A stretch of DNA of 61,783 nucleotides from Clostridiales bacterium NK3B98 (GTDB lineage Bacteria; Bacillota; Clostridia; Oscillospirales; Oscillospiraceae): the NCBI GenBank assembly GCA_000421005.1, contig ATWA01000010.1, positions 1 through 61,783 of the forward strand. Reading direction: 5' to 3'. Positions 8,353 to 17,235 of this stretch are shown here, piece by piece. The position numbers and the translations under genes are program-made. Numbering within the stretch: position 1 is the first letter of the stretch; every line of letters starts with the position of its first letter. The notes under the pieces are model-generated. The model was not told where the DNA came from, did not search any database, and saw only the letters and a program-made list of their open reading frames with translations.

Positions 8353-10143
8353 TCAAGGGTGTTGCGATGCGGCGGAATACCTGCTCATCAGTCCGTCAGA
8401 AGAATGCTCCAGACGGCTGATGCCCTGTCGAAACTCCTCAGCAGGGACACTGTCAGGACGCTCCGGTTTATAGCGGTGGATTAGACGTTCCAGATTGGAC
8501 AGGTCATTTTTCACCTCGTTGCGGTTGGCACGCTCCATCTCTTTTCCGCATACCCGAAGCGCTTCCTTCACTCGAACCGTCAGTTCCTCCGCCTGATTGC
8601 GCAGCTCCATGGTCTCACGGCGAAGGGAATCCTCCTGTGCGTACTGCTCCGCATCCCGCATGACCTGCTGGATCTCGTCCTCAGACAGATTGGAACTGGA
8701 CGAAATGGTGATGCCCTGTGCCCGTCCGGTGCCTAAGTCACGGGCGCTGACCTTCAAAATGCCATTGGTGTCCAAATCAAAGGTTACTTCAATTTGAGGG
8801 ATGCCTCTCAGCGCCCGTTTGATTCCGGTGAGCTTGAATTTGCCGATGGTTTTGTTGTCCCTTGCCATGGGCCGCTCTCCCTGCAAAACGTGAATTTCCA
8901 CATTGGTCTGGAAATTGGCGGCAGTGGTGAATATCTGGGAATAACGCACCGGAAGGGTGGAATTTCGTTCAATCAGCCGGGTGGCAACCCCGCCCACCGT
9001 CTCAATGGACAGACTCAGAGGGGTTACGTCCAAAAGGAGGATTTCCGTTCCCGGCCCTGAGGACAGTCCCGCATCAGAAAAGCCCAGGGTTGCGCCCTGA
9101 ATGGCGGCGCCCAGAGCCACGCACTCGTCCGGGTTCAGTCCCTTACAGGGAGCCATTCCCACCAGAGAGCGGACGTGCTCCTGTACGGCGGGCATTCTGG
9201 TGGAGCCGCCCACCAAAAGAACCTTACTCAGTTGGGAAACGGTGAGACCTGCGTCGTTGAGGGCGGTTTTCACCGGCATGGTGGTGCGATCCACCAAATC
9301 CCGGGTAAGCTGTTCAAACAGGGAACGCTGAACCGTCAGCTCCATATGCAGGGGGCCTGACCGGTTTTGAGCGAGAAACGGAAGGCTTACCACGGTGGAG
9401 GAGGCAGTGGACAGCTCTCTCTTTGCCTTTTCAGCCGCTTCACGGATGCGCTCCATGGCGACCGGGTCTTTGGCGGCATTATACCGGGTCTGCTGTTTAA
9501 ACTCGCTGACCAGATAGTTGCAAAGGCGCTGGTCGAAATCGTCTCCCCCCAGATGATTGTCCCCGCAGGTGGCAAGCACCTCGATGACACCTTCGCCAAT
9601 CTCGATGATGGACACGTCAAAGGTGCCGCCGCCCAAATCGTAGACCATGATCTTTTGGCTCTCCCCGTGGTCCAGACCATAGGCAAGGGCGGCGGCGGTA
9701 GGCTCGTTGATGATCCGGCGGACGTTCAAGCCTGCCATGCGCCCTGCGTCCTTGGTCGCCTGACGCTGAACGTCGTTGAAATAGGCGGGTACGGTAATCA
9801 CTGCGTCCGTGACGCTCTGCCCCAGATAGCTTTCCGCATCCTCCTTCAGCTTACGCAAAATCATAGAGCTGATTTCCTGAGGAGAACGGCGTTTGCCGCC
9901 CAGCTCCGGGCGGTTCTCCGTGCCCATCTGCCGTTTGATGGAGGAGATGGTGCCGTTGGCATTGGTCACCGCCTGTCTGCGGGCATACTCCCCCACCAGA
10001 CGCTCTCCGTTTTTATTGATCGCAACCACGCTGGGAGTAGTACGACCGCCCTCGGCGTTGGGAATAATGACAGGCTTTCCGCCCTCTACCACCGCAATAC
10101 AGCTATTGGTGGTTCCCAAATCAATTCCTATAATGGCGCCCAT
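8353..10143 (-). CDS. Hsp70/DnaK-like chaperone, operonic paralogue
   Basis: A 596-residue Hsp70. The actin-fold ATPase is complete: GIDLGTTNS (residues 6-14), [21 protein letters not shown] and [13 protein letters not shown]. The substrate-binding beta domain follows ([16 protein letters not shown], then [12 protein letters not shown]), then a shortened helical lid ending in [13 protein letters not shown] instead of the usual DnaK disordered tail with EEVD-like end. No grpE or dnaJ is adjacent, and no CIRCE operator was seen upstream, so it is probably a specialised paralogue rather than the housekeeping dnaK. It heads an operon with xpaC, telA and a TPM gene. ATG 10143 follows AAAGGGG; the upstream frame extension does not match the family. 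Confidence 0.88.
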   Translation of the reverse strand: MGAIIGIDLGTTNSCIAVVEGGKPVIIPNAEGGRTTPSVVAINKNGERLVGEYARRQAVTNANGTISSIKRQMGTENRPELGGKRRSPQEISSMILRKLKEDAESYLGQSVTDAVITVPAYFNDVQRQATKDAGRMAGLNVRRIINEPTAAALAYGLDHGESQKIMVYDLGGGTFDVSIIEIGEGVIEVLATCGDNHLGGDDFDQRLCNYLVSEFKQQTRYNAAKDPVAMERIREAAEKAKRELSTASSTVVSLPFLAQNRSGPLHMELTVQRSLFEQLTRDLVDRTTMPVKTALNDAGLTVSQLSKVLLVGGSTRMPAVQEHVRSLVGMAPCKGLNPDECVALGAAIQGATLGFSDAGLSSGPGTEILLLDVTPLSLSIETVGGVATRLIERNSTLPVRYSQIFTTAANFQTNVEIHVLQGERPMARDNKTIGKFKLTGIKRALRGIPQIEVTFDLDTNGILKVSARDLGTGRAQGITISSSSNLSEDEIQQVMRDAEQYAQEDSLRRETMELRNQAEELTVRVKEALRVCGKEMERANRNEVKNDLSNLERLIHRYKPERPDSVPAEEFRQGISRLEHSSDGLMSRYSAASQHP

Positions 10144-10479
10144 TGCGATCCCCTTTCCTGATGCTCCCGTAAAGGCATTTTTGACGGCACATCCTGAGAC
10201 ATTTTTCATTGTGCCAACTATAACAGACGGAAATGAAGTTTTTATGAATAGAAGAAAAAAACTCTAAAAACCCGCAACGATGAATGTGCTGTTGTGTTAT
10301 CTTACAATTCTGGGAGAATTATATTATGAAGTTCGTCTAAAAATGTCGGATATGCCCTTGACGTTATGCTGAAAAAAGATTAGAATGAACCGAGTTATCA
10401 ATTGAAATGTAGATGTAGGAATGAATCACGTCTGGCCTTTGTGTCAGACGTATGCTTTGAAACGGAGGAAAGACAGAGC
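10144..10479. other. Intergenic region, Hsp70-like gene / LCP gene
   Basis: 336 bases between divergent genes, AT-richer than the surroundings. It contains the LCP promoter at 10358-10386. I see no CIRCE repeat, riboswitch fold or small gene. An ATTATA at 10318-10323 could serve as a leftward -10 for the Hsp70-like gene, but no convincing -35 accompanies it. Confidence 0.5.
10358..10386 (+). promoter_or_regulatory. Sigma-A promoter of LCP gene
   Basis: TTGACG (10358-10363), 17 bases, TAGAAT (10381-10386). It implies a leader of roughly 90 bases before the ATG at 10480. Confidence 0.75.
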
Positions 10480-11490
10480 ATGTCTAAGGTGCGCAAGGTT
10501 ATATTGGTTCTTCTCGCTGTTCTGGCGCTGATGGTGATTGGTGCATATGCTTTTTTGCAGGCTCAGCTCAATAAAATCAACCGACTTTCTGCTGTTGAGA
10601 CAGAGTTCACTACAGAGGACTTCGACGAGGACACTGACGAACCTGACACAATCACTGATGTGGACTGGGGCGAGATTCTGAATCGTCCTGAGGAAGTGCA
10701 CGGCGTTGTCAATGTGCTTCTGGTAGGGCAGGACACCCGGGTTGCCGGACAGCGGGCGCGTTCAGACAGTATGATTATCCTCAGTATGGATACAACAAGG
10801 AAGAAACTGAGCATGGTCTCTCTGATGCGTGATCTCTATGTTCAGATTCCCGGATACAGCGACAACAAAATCAATGCAGCTTATGCTTTTGGCGGGTTTG
10901 AGTTGCTGGATAAGACCATCGAGGCAAACTTCGGTATTCACATTGACTATAATGTTGAGGTGGATTTTGACGGCTTTATCCATATCATCGACGCACTGGG
11001 CGGCATTGATATCAGACTGAACGAAGCAGAAGTATCTTACATGAGCGGCACCAGTCAATACAGTGATTATTCGTTGCAGGATCCCATCGACGGACTCTCT
11101 GTCGGTTACAATCATCTCAGCGGTGAGGCAGCGCTGATGTACGCCAGAATCCGCTACGTCAGAACGGATAATTCCCACGACGATTTTGGACGTACCGAGC
11201 GCCAGCGCATTGTGATCCAGACCATCTTCCAGCAGGTAAAGACCCGTCCCTGGACGGATCTGCTCAACCTGTACAACTCTGTGGCCGGTGACATTACCAC
11301 AGATATGACCAACGATGAGATTCTTTCCATTGGTCTTACCGCTTACAACATTGGCGCTGACTCCATTTCTGAATACCGTATTCCGGAGGACGGCTCCTAT
11401 TCCGGCCAGCGTGTAAAGGGTATGAGTGTTCTGGTGCCTAACGACTGGAACGTGCTGAGAGCCAATTTGCAGGAATTTGTCTACGGATAA
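10480..11490 (+). CDS. LytR-CpsA-Psr (LCP) family cell-wall polymer ligase
   Basis: Membrane-anchored enzyme that transfers wall teichoic acid or other glycopolymers from lipid carrier to peptidoglycan, acting outside the membrane. It has 336 residues: a short cytoplasmic stub, one transmembrane helix (about residues 6-26), an acidic linker, and an LCP domain. The domain is marked by VNVLLVGQDTR, the arginine/aspartate-rich ARSDSMIILSMD, and SLMRDLYVQIPG, which bind the polyprenyl-pyrophosphate head, then INAAYAFGG and RIRYVRTDNSHDDFGRTERQR. ATG 10480 has GGAGGA 8 bases upstream. It stands alone with its own promoter and terminator; tagD and rmlB elsewhere in the window may supply glycopolymer precursors. 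Confidence 0.93.
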   Translation: MSKVRKVILVLLAVLALMVIGAYAFLQAQLNKINRLSAVETEFTTEDFDEDTDEPDTITDVDWGEILNRPEEVHGVVNVLLVGQDTRVAGQRARSDSMIILSMDTTRKKLSMVSLMRDLYVQIPGYSDNKINAAYAFGGFELLDKTIEANFGIHIDYNVEVDFDGFIHIIDALGGIDIRLNEAEVSYMSGTSQYSDYSLQDPIDGLSVGYNHLSGEAALMYARIRYVRTDNSHDDFGRTERQRIVIQTIFQQVKTRPWTDLLNLYNSVAGDITTDMTNDEILSIGLTAYNIGADSISEYRIPEDGSYSGQRVKGMSVLVPNDWNVLRANLQEFVYG

Positions 11491-11497
11491 GCATTTA

Positions 11498-11527
11498 CCC
11501 CTTGAGGTTTCCGCCTCAAGGGGTTTC
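11498..11527 (+). terminator. Terminator after LCP gene
   Basis: CCCCTTGAGG (11498-11507) pairs with CCTCAAGGGG (11514-11523), followed by TTTCCTT. It lies between convergent LCP and sfsA genes. Confidence 0.8.
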
Positions 11528-11528
11528 C

Positions 11529-12209
11529 TTATAGGAGAATGGGAATGGGATATGTGATTTTCGCTCCGTTCGTATCCACTTGACAGCCCATGGCCAGCAG
11601 ATGCACACCTGCCTCATTTGCCCTGCGCAGAGCTTCGCCGAATGCAGGATGGGTGCGGTCATTGGGAGAGAAAGCGGTCATTCCCTCCATCTGAACCACA
11701 AAGAACAGCCAGCTCTCAAAACCCTCGTCCAAAGCACGGATGAGTCCATTGATGTGCTTTACCCCGCGCTGGGTGGGTGCGTCGGGAAAGAAAGCGTGCC
11801 CACGCTCTTCCAGCGTCACCCCTTTCGCCTCCATCAGGTGTTTGCGCTCATCTTCTTCGATGTAGAAGTCAAAGCGGGAATCGCCGTGGGTGTACTCTGG
11901 GCGAATATGTGCATGAGGGGCAAACAGACCGGAGCGGGGCAGATATTCAGCGGCAAGCACATTGGGTGCCTGTGCGTCCAGATTGACCAGCAGCTCGCCT
12001 TTCCACACGGCGACCAGGTCATACTTTGTCTTTCGTGCAGGGTTATTCCCCTGAGACAGGATGACCTTTGCGCCGGGCAGCAACAGCTCCCGGCATCGTC
12101 CGGTGTTTTTGACGTGGACGGAGATTTCCGTCCCGTCCAGTATGACCCGGGCAATGAAGCGATTTGGTCTTGCCAGAAAAACCGCCTCCCGGCACCGTGT
12201 ATAACGCAT
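11529..12209 (-). CDS. sfsA: SfsA family DNA/RNA nuclease-like protein
   Basis: SfsA (PF03749) was named for sugar fermentation stimulation in E. coli; it has an OB-like N-terminal domain and a restriction-endonuclease-like C-terminal domain, and its role is still unclear. This 226-residue copy has the family marks: RPNRFIARV near the start, VKNTGRCRELLLPG, the nuclease-like DSRFDFYIEE followed by EAKGVTL, and FFPDAPTQRGVKH. I prefer the ATG at 12209, with AGGTGAG 7 bases before it and an N-terminus that matches the family. An ATG at 12230 is possible, but its GGAGG lies only 3 bases away. Confidence 0.9.
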   Translation of the reverse strand: MRYTRCREAVFLARPNRFIARVILDGTEISVHVKNTGRCRELLLPGAKVILSQGNNPARKTKYDLVAVWKGELLVNLDAQAPNVLAAEYLPRSGLFAPHAHIRPEYTHGDSRFDFYIEEDERKHLMEAKGVTLEERGHAFFPDAPTQRGVKHINGLIRALDEGFESWLFFVVQMEGMTAFSPNDRTHPAFGEALRRANEAGVHLLAMGCQVDTNGAKITYPIPILL

Positions 12210-12303
12210 TTTCTGCTCACCTTCTCTCATTTTCCTCCATTATAGCAAGGATGATTTTATCTGCAAGATCGTTTTTCCAATAAAATCAACACAAGAAAAT
12301 ACA

Positions 12304-12332
12304 TTTACAAAAAGCCGTCACTGTGGTAAGAT
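12304..12332 (+). promoter_or_regulatory. Promoter of ygjV-like/tdk/deoC operon
   Basis: TTTACA (12304-12309), 17 bases, TAAGAT (12327-12332), about 55 bases upstream of the first gene. Confidence 0.6.
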
Positions 12333-12388
12333 AGGGGCAGGATTCCGGAGGACTTAACTCCTTCCGGTACATGAGAGAGGTCGATGAT

Positions 12389-12934
12389 ATGGATTTCATT
12401 GCCCAACTGGTGGGCTTTGTGGCGCTGGGGGTATGCCTCTGCTCCCTTCAGTGTAAACAGTATGAAAAGCTGCTTCTGCTTCAGGTATTCAGCACCCTGT
12501 TGTTTCTGGCTCATTTTGCGCTGCTGGCGCTTTCCGGCATTCCTGCCGCCTGGACGGCGGCTGCCTCCAATGCCATCTGCCTGGTACGCAACCTGACCTT
12601 CTATGTTACCCGAGGCAAAAACGGCCCCTTCTCCCCTGCTGTTGCCTTTGGGCTGAAAGCCGGGGTGTTTGCCCTGCTGCTGGTGGTGTTCGGCATCGTT
12701 ACATGGGGCGGAATTGCATCTCTGTTCTGCATCATTTCCATGGTGTTGAACACGGTGGCAATGGCAGTACAGCGTCCCCAGTATGTACGGGGGATTACCC
12801 TCACTTCTATCCCGTTTTTGCTGATTTATGACATTATGACCCACTCCATTGCGGGTATGCTCAACGAGTCGCTGGCTGCCATCAGCGCAATCGTAGGTCT
12901 GGTGCGCCACCGGACTGTGGCACAGGAGGATTGA
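12389..12934 (+). CDS. YgjV-family inner-membrane protein
   Basis: A 181-residue protein with about six hydrophobic segments covering nearly its whole length, matching the YgjV-type membrane protein family (PF10688): FIAQLVGFVALGVCLCSLQ, a short KQYEKLL loop, AASNAICLVRN, and GITLTSIPFLLIYD. Function is unknown. A two-base gap to tdk implies co-transcription, so a link with nucleoside or sugar uptake is possible but unproven. ATG 12389 follows AGAGAGG; a start six codons upstream would place that site inside the gene. Confidence 0.75.
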   Translation: MDFIAQLVGFVALGVCLCSLQCKQYEKLLLLQVFSTLLFLAHFALLALSGIPAAWTAAASNAICLVRNLTFYVTRGKNGPFSPAVAFGLKAGVFALLLVVFGIVTWGGIASLFCIISMVLNTVAMAVQRPQYVRGITLTSIPFLLIYDIMTHSIAGMLNESLAAISAIVGLVRHRTVAQED

Positions 12935-12935
12935 T

Positions 12936-13547
12936 ATGGCCAAGCTCTACTTCAAATTTGGCGCTATGGGCTCTTCCAAAACCGCTCAGGCATTGATGAC
13001 CAAATTCAACTATGAGGAAAAGGGCAAGCAGGTGCTGCTCATCAAGCCCAGCACCGATAACCGTGACGACCTCACGGACAACGAGGGATTTGTACATACC
13101 ATGGTGCGCTCACGGATTGGTTTACAGGCAGAGGCTGTGGCCGTGGATGAACAGGAGGACATTCGTGCTCTGTTTCACCGAAAGCTGAATCATGCTCCGC
13201 TGGACGTGCTGATTTGTGATGAATGTCAGTTTCTCACTGAGACGCAGGTAGAGCAGATGAAGGATTTGGCCGATTTGGACGACATCCCCGTCCTCTGCTT
13301 TGGCCTTCGTGCCGACTTCCAGACCAAGCTGTTCCCCGGCTCCAAGCGGCTGTTTGAGATTGCCGACAGCATCACCGAGATCAAATCCGTCTGCCGCTGC
13401 GGGCGTAAGGCGACGGTGAACGCCCGGTTTGACGACAACGGGGAGATCATCGTTGAGGGCGACCAAATCTGCATCGGCGGTAACGACCGCTACGAGGGTA
13501 TGTGCTATAAGTGCTACCGTGAACTGATCCGCAACAGAAACCACTGA
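12936..13547 (+). CDS. tdk: Thymidine kinase
   Basis: Type II thymidine kinase that phosphorylates thymidine with ATP for salvage. At 203 residues it is standard. The P-loop is GAMGSSKTA at residues 9-17; DECQFLTETQVEQM holds the Walker B aspartate and catalytic glutamate. The zinc-binding cysteines are in VCRCGR and MCYKCYRE, with the substrate-binding loop between them. GGAGGA precedes the ATG within the end of the upstream gene. deoC follows after 24 bases, so thymidine can be either phosphorylated or broken down by products of one operon. Confidence 0.96.
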   Translation: MAKLYFKFGAMGSSKTAQALMTKFNYEEKGKQVLLIKPSTDNRDDLTDNEGFVHTMVRSRIGLQAEAVAVDEQEDIRALFHRKLNHAPLDVLICDECQFLTETQVEQMKDLADLDDIPVLCFGLRADFQTKLFPGSKRLFEIADSITEIKSVCRCGRKATVNARFDDNGEIIVEGDQICIGGNDRYEGMCYKCYRELIRNRNH

Positions 13548-13571
13548 TATCAATATGAGGAGGAGATTCCA

Positions 13572-14225
13572 ATGGACGTAAAAGAAATCCTGTCCCGCTG
13601 TGACCACACCCTGCTGGCTCAGACTGCCACATGGGATGAGATCCGGCAAATTTGCGACGACGGCATTGCCTATTCCACCGCTTCGGTCTGCATTCCCGCT
13701 TCCTTTGTCAAGCAGGCGAAGAAGTATGTGGGAGACAAGCTGACCATCTGCACCGTCATCGGCTTCCCCAACGGCTATGACACCACCGCCGCCAAGTGCT
13801 TTATGGCCTCTGACGCTGTGAAAAACGGCGCAGGCGAGGTGGATATGGTCATCAATCTGGGCTGGGTCAAGGAAGGACGCTACGAGGACGTGCTGGAGGA
13901 AATCAGGGCGGTCAAAGCTGCCTGTGACGGACGGCTGCTCAAGGTGATTATCGAAACCTGCCTGCTCACTGAGGCGGAAAAGATCGCCATGTGCGACGTG
14001 GTGTCCCGCTCCGGTGCGGAGTACATCAAGACCTCCACCGGATTTTCCACCGGCGGCGCTACCCGGGAGGATGTGGCGCTGTTTGCAAAGCATGTTGCCC
14101 CGCACGTCAAAATCAAGGCCGCAGGCGGCATTTCCACCTTGCAGGACGCTGCGGATTTCATTGCCCTTGGCGCTGACCGTCTGGGCACCAGCCGGGTGGT
14201 AAAAATCGTCAAGGCCGGAAAATAA
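13572..14225 (+). CDS. deoC: Deoxyribose-phosphate aldolase
   Basis: Class I aldolase that splits 2-deoxyribose 5-phosphate into acetaldehyde and glyceraldehyde 3-phosphate, so deoxynucleosides can feed glycolysis. At 217 residues it has usual length. The Schiff-base lysine lies in VKIKAAGGI (about residue 180) and the proton-relay lysine in LLKVIIET (about 125). Aspartate-bearing [10 protein letters not shown] (about 95) also matches. AGGAGGAG sits just before the ATG. It closes the ygjV-like/tdk/deoC operon and lies directly upstream of the nucleoside transporter. Confidence 0.96.
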   Translation: MDVKEILSRCDHTLLAQTATWDEIRQICDDGIAYSTASVCIPASFVKQAKKYVGDKLTICTVIGFPNGYDTTAAKCFMASDAVKNGAGEVDMVINLGWVKEGRYEDVLEEIRAVKAACDGRLLKVIIETCLLTEAEKIAMCDVVSRSGAEYIKTSTGFSTGGATREDVALFAKHVAPHVKIKAAGGISTLQDAADFIALGADRLGTSRVVKIVKAGK

Positions 14226-14257
14226 GGAAGTTTTCTGATAAATGTCATCTTTGAGTA

Positions 14258-14286
14258 TTGATTCTTTTGACGAAATCTTTTATAAT
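14258..14286 (+). promoter_or_regulatory. Promoter of nucleoside transporter operon
   Basis: TTGATT (14258-14263), 17 bases, perfect TATAAT (14281-14286). It gives a short leader before the lipoprotein ATG at 14343. Confidence 0.75.
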
Positions 14287-14342
14287 GAACCTGTACTGAT
14301 GTGCCGAAAGGCAGATCAAAAACAAATAAGGAGAGATGTAAC

Positions 14343-15536
14343 ATGAAACGTATTCTCGCACTGTTGCTGGCAATGGTCATGTGCTTTGGCCTTGTCGCCT
14401 GCGGCGGCGGCTCCTCCAACGAGGCTGCTCCTGCCAATGACGGCGCTGCCGAAGGCGATGCCGCTGCTGCTGAAACCACAGAGGAAACTGCGGCTCCCGC
14501 TGCCTCTGACGTGAAGGTTGCCATGATCACCGACTACGGCGACATCACTGACCAGTCCTTCAACCAGACTACCTATGAGGCCTGCAAGGCTTTTGCTGAG
14601 ACCAACGGCATTGAGTTCACCTACTTCAAGCCCGCTTCCGACTCCGACGAGGATCGTGTGGCTCAGATCGAGGCCGCCATTGACCAAGGCTTCAACGTCA
14701 TCGTAATGCCCGGCTATGCTTTCGGCAAGGCCATTGAGGCTACTGCTCCTGAGTATTCCGACATCATCTTCATCGCTCTGGATGTGTCCGCCGGCGACTT
14801 CTCTGAGGGCTTCACCGCTCCCGCCAACCTGTATTCCGCTGTATATCAGGAAGAGCTGTGCGGCTATATGGCCGGTTTCGCCGCTGTCAAGCTGGGCTAC
14901 ACCAAGCTGGGCTTCCTGGGCGGCATGGCTGTACCCGCTGTGCAGCGCTATGGCTACGGCTTCGTGCAGGGTGCTGACGCTGCCGCTGCTGAGCTGGGTC
15001 TGACCGATGTTTCCCTGAAGTATGCCTACGGCAACCAGTTCTATGGCGACGCTGACATCACCGCTGCTATGGATACCTGGTATGCGGACGGCACTCAGGT
15101 TGTGTTCGCCTGCGGCGGCGGCATCTATGAATCAGCCGCTCAGGCTGCTGCCAAGGTCAATGGCAAGGTCATCGGCGTGGACGTGGACCAGGCTGCCATC
15201 ATCGACGGCAAATATGGCGAGGGCATGACCGTCACCTCCGCTATGAAGGGTCTGGCTGCTACCGTTGACACCATGCTGCAGGTGGTCTTGGACGGCAAAT
15301 TCTCTGAGTACGGCGGCAAGATCGAGTCCCTGGGTCTGATCTCCGACGTTCCCGAGGAGAACTATGTCCAGCTGGCTGGCTCCACTCAGTTCGCCGACGG
15401 CTTCACCGCTGACGACTATGCTGATCTGGTTATCGCCATGCACTCCGGTGAGATCACCGTCTCCAACGACATCACCAAGTCTCCTGCTGACTTCGCCACT
15501 GTCATCACTGTTGAGGATTTTGGTAGTATTAAGTAA
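14343..15536 (+). CDS. BmpA/PnrA-type nucleoside-binding lipoprotein
   Basis: Substrate-binding protein of a nucleoside ABC importer, lipid-anchored on the outer face of the membrane. It has 397 residues. The signal peptide ends in the lipobox LVAC with Cys19 or so; an Ala/Glu-rich linker follows, then a BmpA domain (PF02608) recognised by VAMITDYGDITDQSFNQ, GFNVIVMPGYAFGKAI, GFLGGMAVPAVQRYGYGF and VVFACGGGIYE. The family binds purine or other nucleosides. ATG 14343 follows GGAGAG and starts a normal signal sequence. The transporter ATPase and two permeases follow, with a hairpin between this gene and the ATPase. Confidence 0.93.
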   Translation: MKRILALLLAMVMCFGLVACGGGSSNEAAPANDGAAEGDAAAAETTEETAAPAASDVKVAMITDYGDITDQSFNQTTYEACKAFAETNGIEFTYFKPASDSDEDRVAQIEAAIDQGFNVIVMPGYAFGKAIEATAPEYSDIIFIALDVSAGDFSEGFTAPANLYSAVYQEELCGYMAGFAAVKLGYTKLGFLGGMAVPAVQRYGYGFVQGADAAAAELGLTDVSLKYAYGNQFYGDADITAAMDTWYADGTQVVFACGGGIYESAAQAAAKVNGKVIGVDVDQAAIIDGKYGEGMTVTSAMKGLAATVDTMLQVVLDGKFSEYGGKIESLGLISDVPEENYVQLAGSTQFADGFTADDYADLVIAMHSGEITVSNDITKSPADFATVITVEDFGSIK

Positions 15537-15556
15537 GCGTTTTTCGCTGATTCCCG

Positions 15557-15590
15557 CACGGGGGAGAGCATTGCTCTCCCCCGTTTTGGG
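15557..15590 (+). terminator. Attenuating hairpin in nucleoside ABC operon
   Basis: CGGGGGAGAG (15559-15568) pairs with CTCTCCCCCG (15574-15583), followed by TTTT. As it sits between the binding-protein gene and the ATPase gene, it probably lowers downstream expression and gives the usual excess of binding protein. Confidence 0.75.
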
Positions 15591-15699
15591 AAGTATCTGT
15601 GTCAATCTCTGTCCGCATTTCAGGAATACGGACGGAGATGGGTACAAATACTGTATCACACCGGAGCTGTGCTCCGTGAAAAGAAAGGGAGGAATGGGT

Positions 15700-17235
15700 A
15701 TGGCTGATTATGTCATTGAGATGCTGCATATCACCAAACGCTTTCCCGGTATCATTGCCAACGATGATATTACGCTCCAGCTGAAACGTGGCGAGATTCA
15801 CGCACTTCTGGGTGAAAACGGCGCAGGCAAGTCCACCCTGATGAGCGTGCTGTTTGGCCTGTATCAGCCGGAGGAGGGAGAGATTCACAAGGACGGCAAA
15901 AAGGTCAAGATCAACGATCCCAACGACGCAAACGCCCTTGGAATCGGCATGGTGCATCAGCATTTCAAGCTGGTGGAGTGCTTCTCTGTGCTGGACAACA
16001 TCATTCTGGGTGTGGAGCCCAATAAAATGGGCTTTTTGCAGAAGGATGAGGCTCGAAAGAAGGTTGTTGCCCTGAGTGAAAAGTACGGCCTGAAGGTGGA
16101 CCCGGACGCCATTGTCTCCGACATCACGGTGGGTATGCAGCAGCGTACCGAGATTTTGAAGATGCTCTACCGGGACAATGAGATCCTGATCTTTGACGAG
16201 CCCACCGCTGTGCTCACCCCTCAGGAAATCGACGAGCTGATGCAGATCATGAAAAATCTGGCCGCTGAGGGCAAAAGCATCCTGTTCATCTCTCATAAGC
16301 TCAACGAGATCATGGCGGTGGCTGACCGCTGCTCGGTGCTGCGTAAGGGCAAGTATATCGGCACGGTTGACATCAAGGACACCACACCGGAGGGGCTTTC
16401 CGCCATGATGGTGGGGCGCAACGTCAACTTCCATGTGGAGAAGAAGCCTGCCCATCCCGGGGAAGTGGTGCTGGACGTTCAGAATATGGTGGTTGGTTCC
16501 AAGAGCCACGCCAACAATGCCGTGAAGGGGGTCTCCTTCCAGGTACGGCGGGGTGAGATCGTCTGTATCGCCGGCATTGACGGCAACGGCCAGACAGAGC
16601 TTGCCTATGGCATCTCCGGTTTGGAGCCGGTGAAGGAGGGCAAAATCCTCTTTAAAGGCGTGGACATTGCCCATATGCCCATCCGCAAGCGGAACACCTC
16701 CGGTCTCAGCCATATCCCGGAGGATCGGCACAAGCACGGTCTGGTGCTGGACTATTCGCTGGAAAACAACATTGTCTTGCAGCGGTATTTTGAGCCGGAA
16801 TTTACCTCCAAGGCAGGCTTCCTGCGCAAACAGAATATCCGGGCGTACGCCAACAAGCTGATTGACGAGTACGACGTGCGCTCCGGTCAGGGGCCCATCA
16901 CCGTCTCCCGTGCCATGTCCGGCGGCAACCAGCAAAAGGCCATTGTAGGCCGTGAAATTGACAGAAACCCTGACCTGCTGATCGCTGTTCAGCCCACCCG
17001 TGGTCTGGACGTGGGAGCGATCGAGTTCATCCACAAGCAGATTGTGGGTCTACGGGACGAGGGCAAGGGCGTGCTGCTGATCTCTCTGGAGCTGGACGAG
17101 GTCATGGACGTATCTGACCGGATTCTGGTGATGTATGAGGGTGAGATCGTAGGCGAGCTGGATCCCAAAAAGACCACTGTGGAGGAGCTGGGTCTGTATA
17201 TGGCAGGCGCCAAGAGAGATGAGGTGAAAGCATGA
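15700..17235 (+). CDS. Nucleoside ABC transporter ATP-binding protein, dual domain
   Basis: A 511-residue tandem ATPase of the sugar/nucleoside (RbsA/YufO-like) type that powers import. The first cassette has Walker A GENGAGKST, Q-loop VHQHFKLV, and Walker B ILIFDEPTAVLTP. The signature is replaced by VGMQQRTEI, as is usual for the first domain of this subgroup. The second cassette has the degenerate P-loop GIDGNGQTE, signature MSGGNQQK and ALIAVQPTRGLDVG in place of DEPT. Such asymmetry is normal in this family. I chose ATG 15700, seven bases after GGGAGG; ATG 15694 is too close. Its stop overlaps the next start by four bases. Confidence 0.93.
   Translation: MADYVIEMLHITKRFPGIIANDDITLQLKRGEIHALLGENGAGKSTLMSVLFGLYQPEEGEIHKDGKKVKINDPNDANALGIGMVHQHFKLVECFSVLDNIILGVEPNKMGFLQKDEARKKVVALSEKYGLKVDPDAIVSDITVGMQQRTEILKMLYRDNEILIFDEPTAVLTPQEIDELMQIMKNLAAEGKSILFISHKLNEIMAVADRCSVLRKGKYIGTVDIKDTTPEGLSAMMVGRNVNFHVEKKPAHPGEVVLDVQNMVVGSKSHANNAVKGVSFQVRRGEIVCIAGIDGNGQTELAYGISGLEPVKEGKILFKGVDIAHMPIRKRNTSGLSHIPEDRHKHGLVLDYSLENNIVLQRYFEPEFTSKAGFLRKQNIRAYANKLIDEYDVRSGQGPITVSRAMSGGNQQKAIVGREIDRNPDLLIAVQPTRGLDVGAIEFIHKQIVGLRDEGKGVLLISLELDEVMDVSDRILVMYEGEIVGELDPKKTTVEELGLYMAGAKRDEVKA

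Noticed and set aside
10144-10260. CIRCE heat-shock operator upstream of the Hsp70-like gene
   Set aside because: No TTAGCACTC-N9-GAGTGCTAA palindrome was found; HrcA control is not supported.
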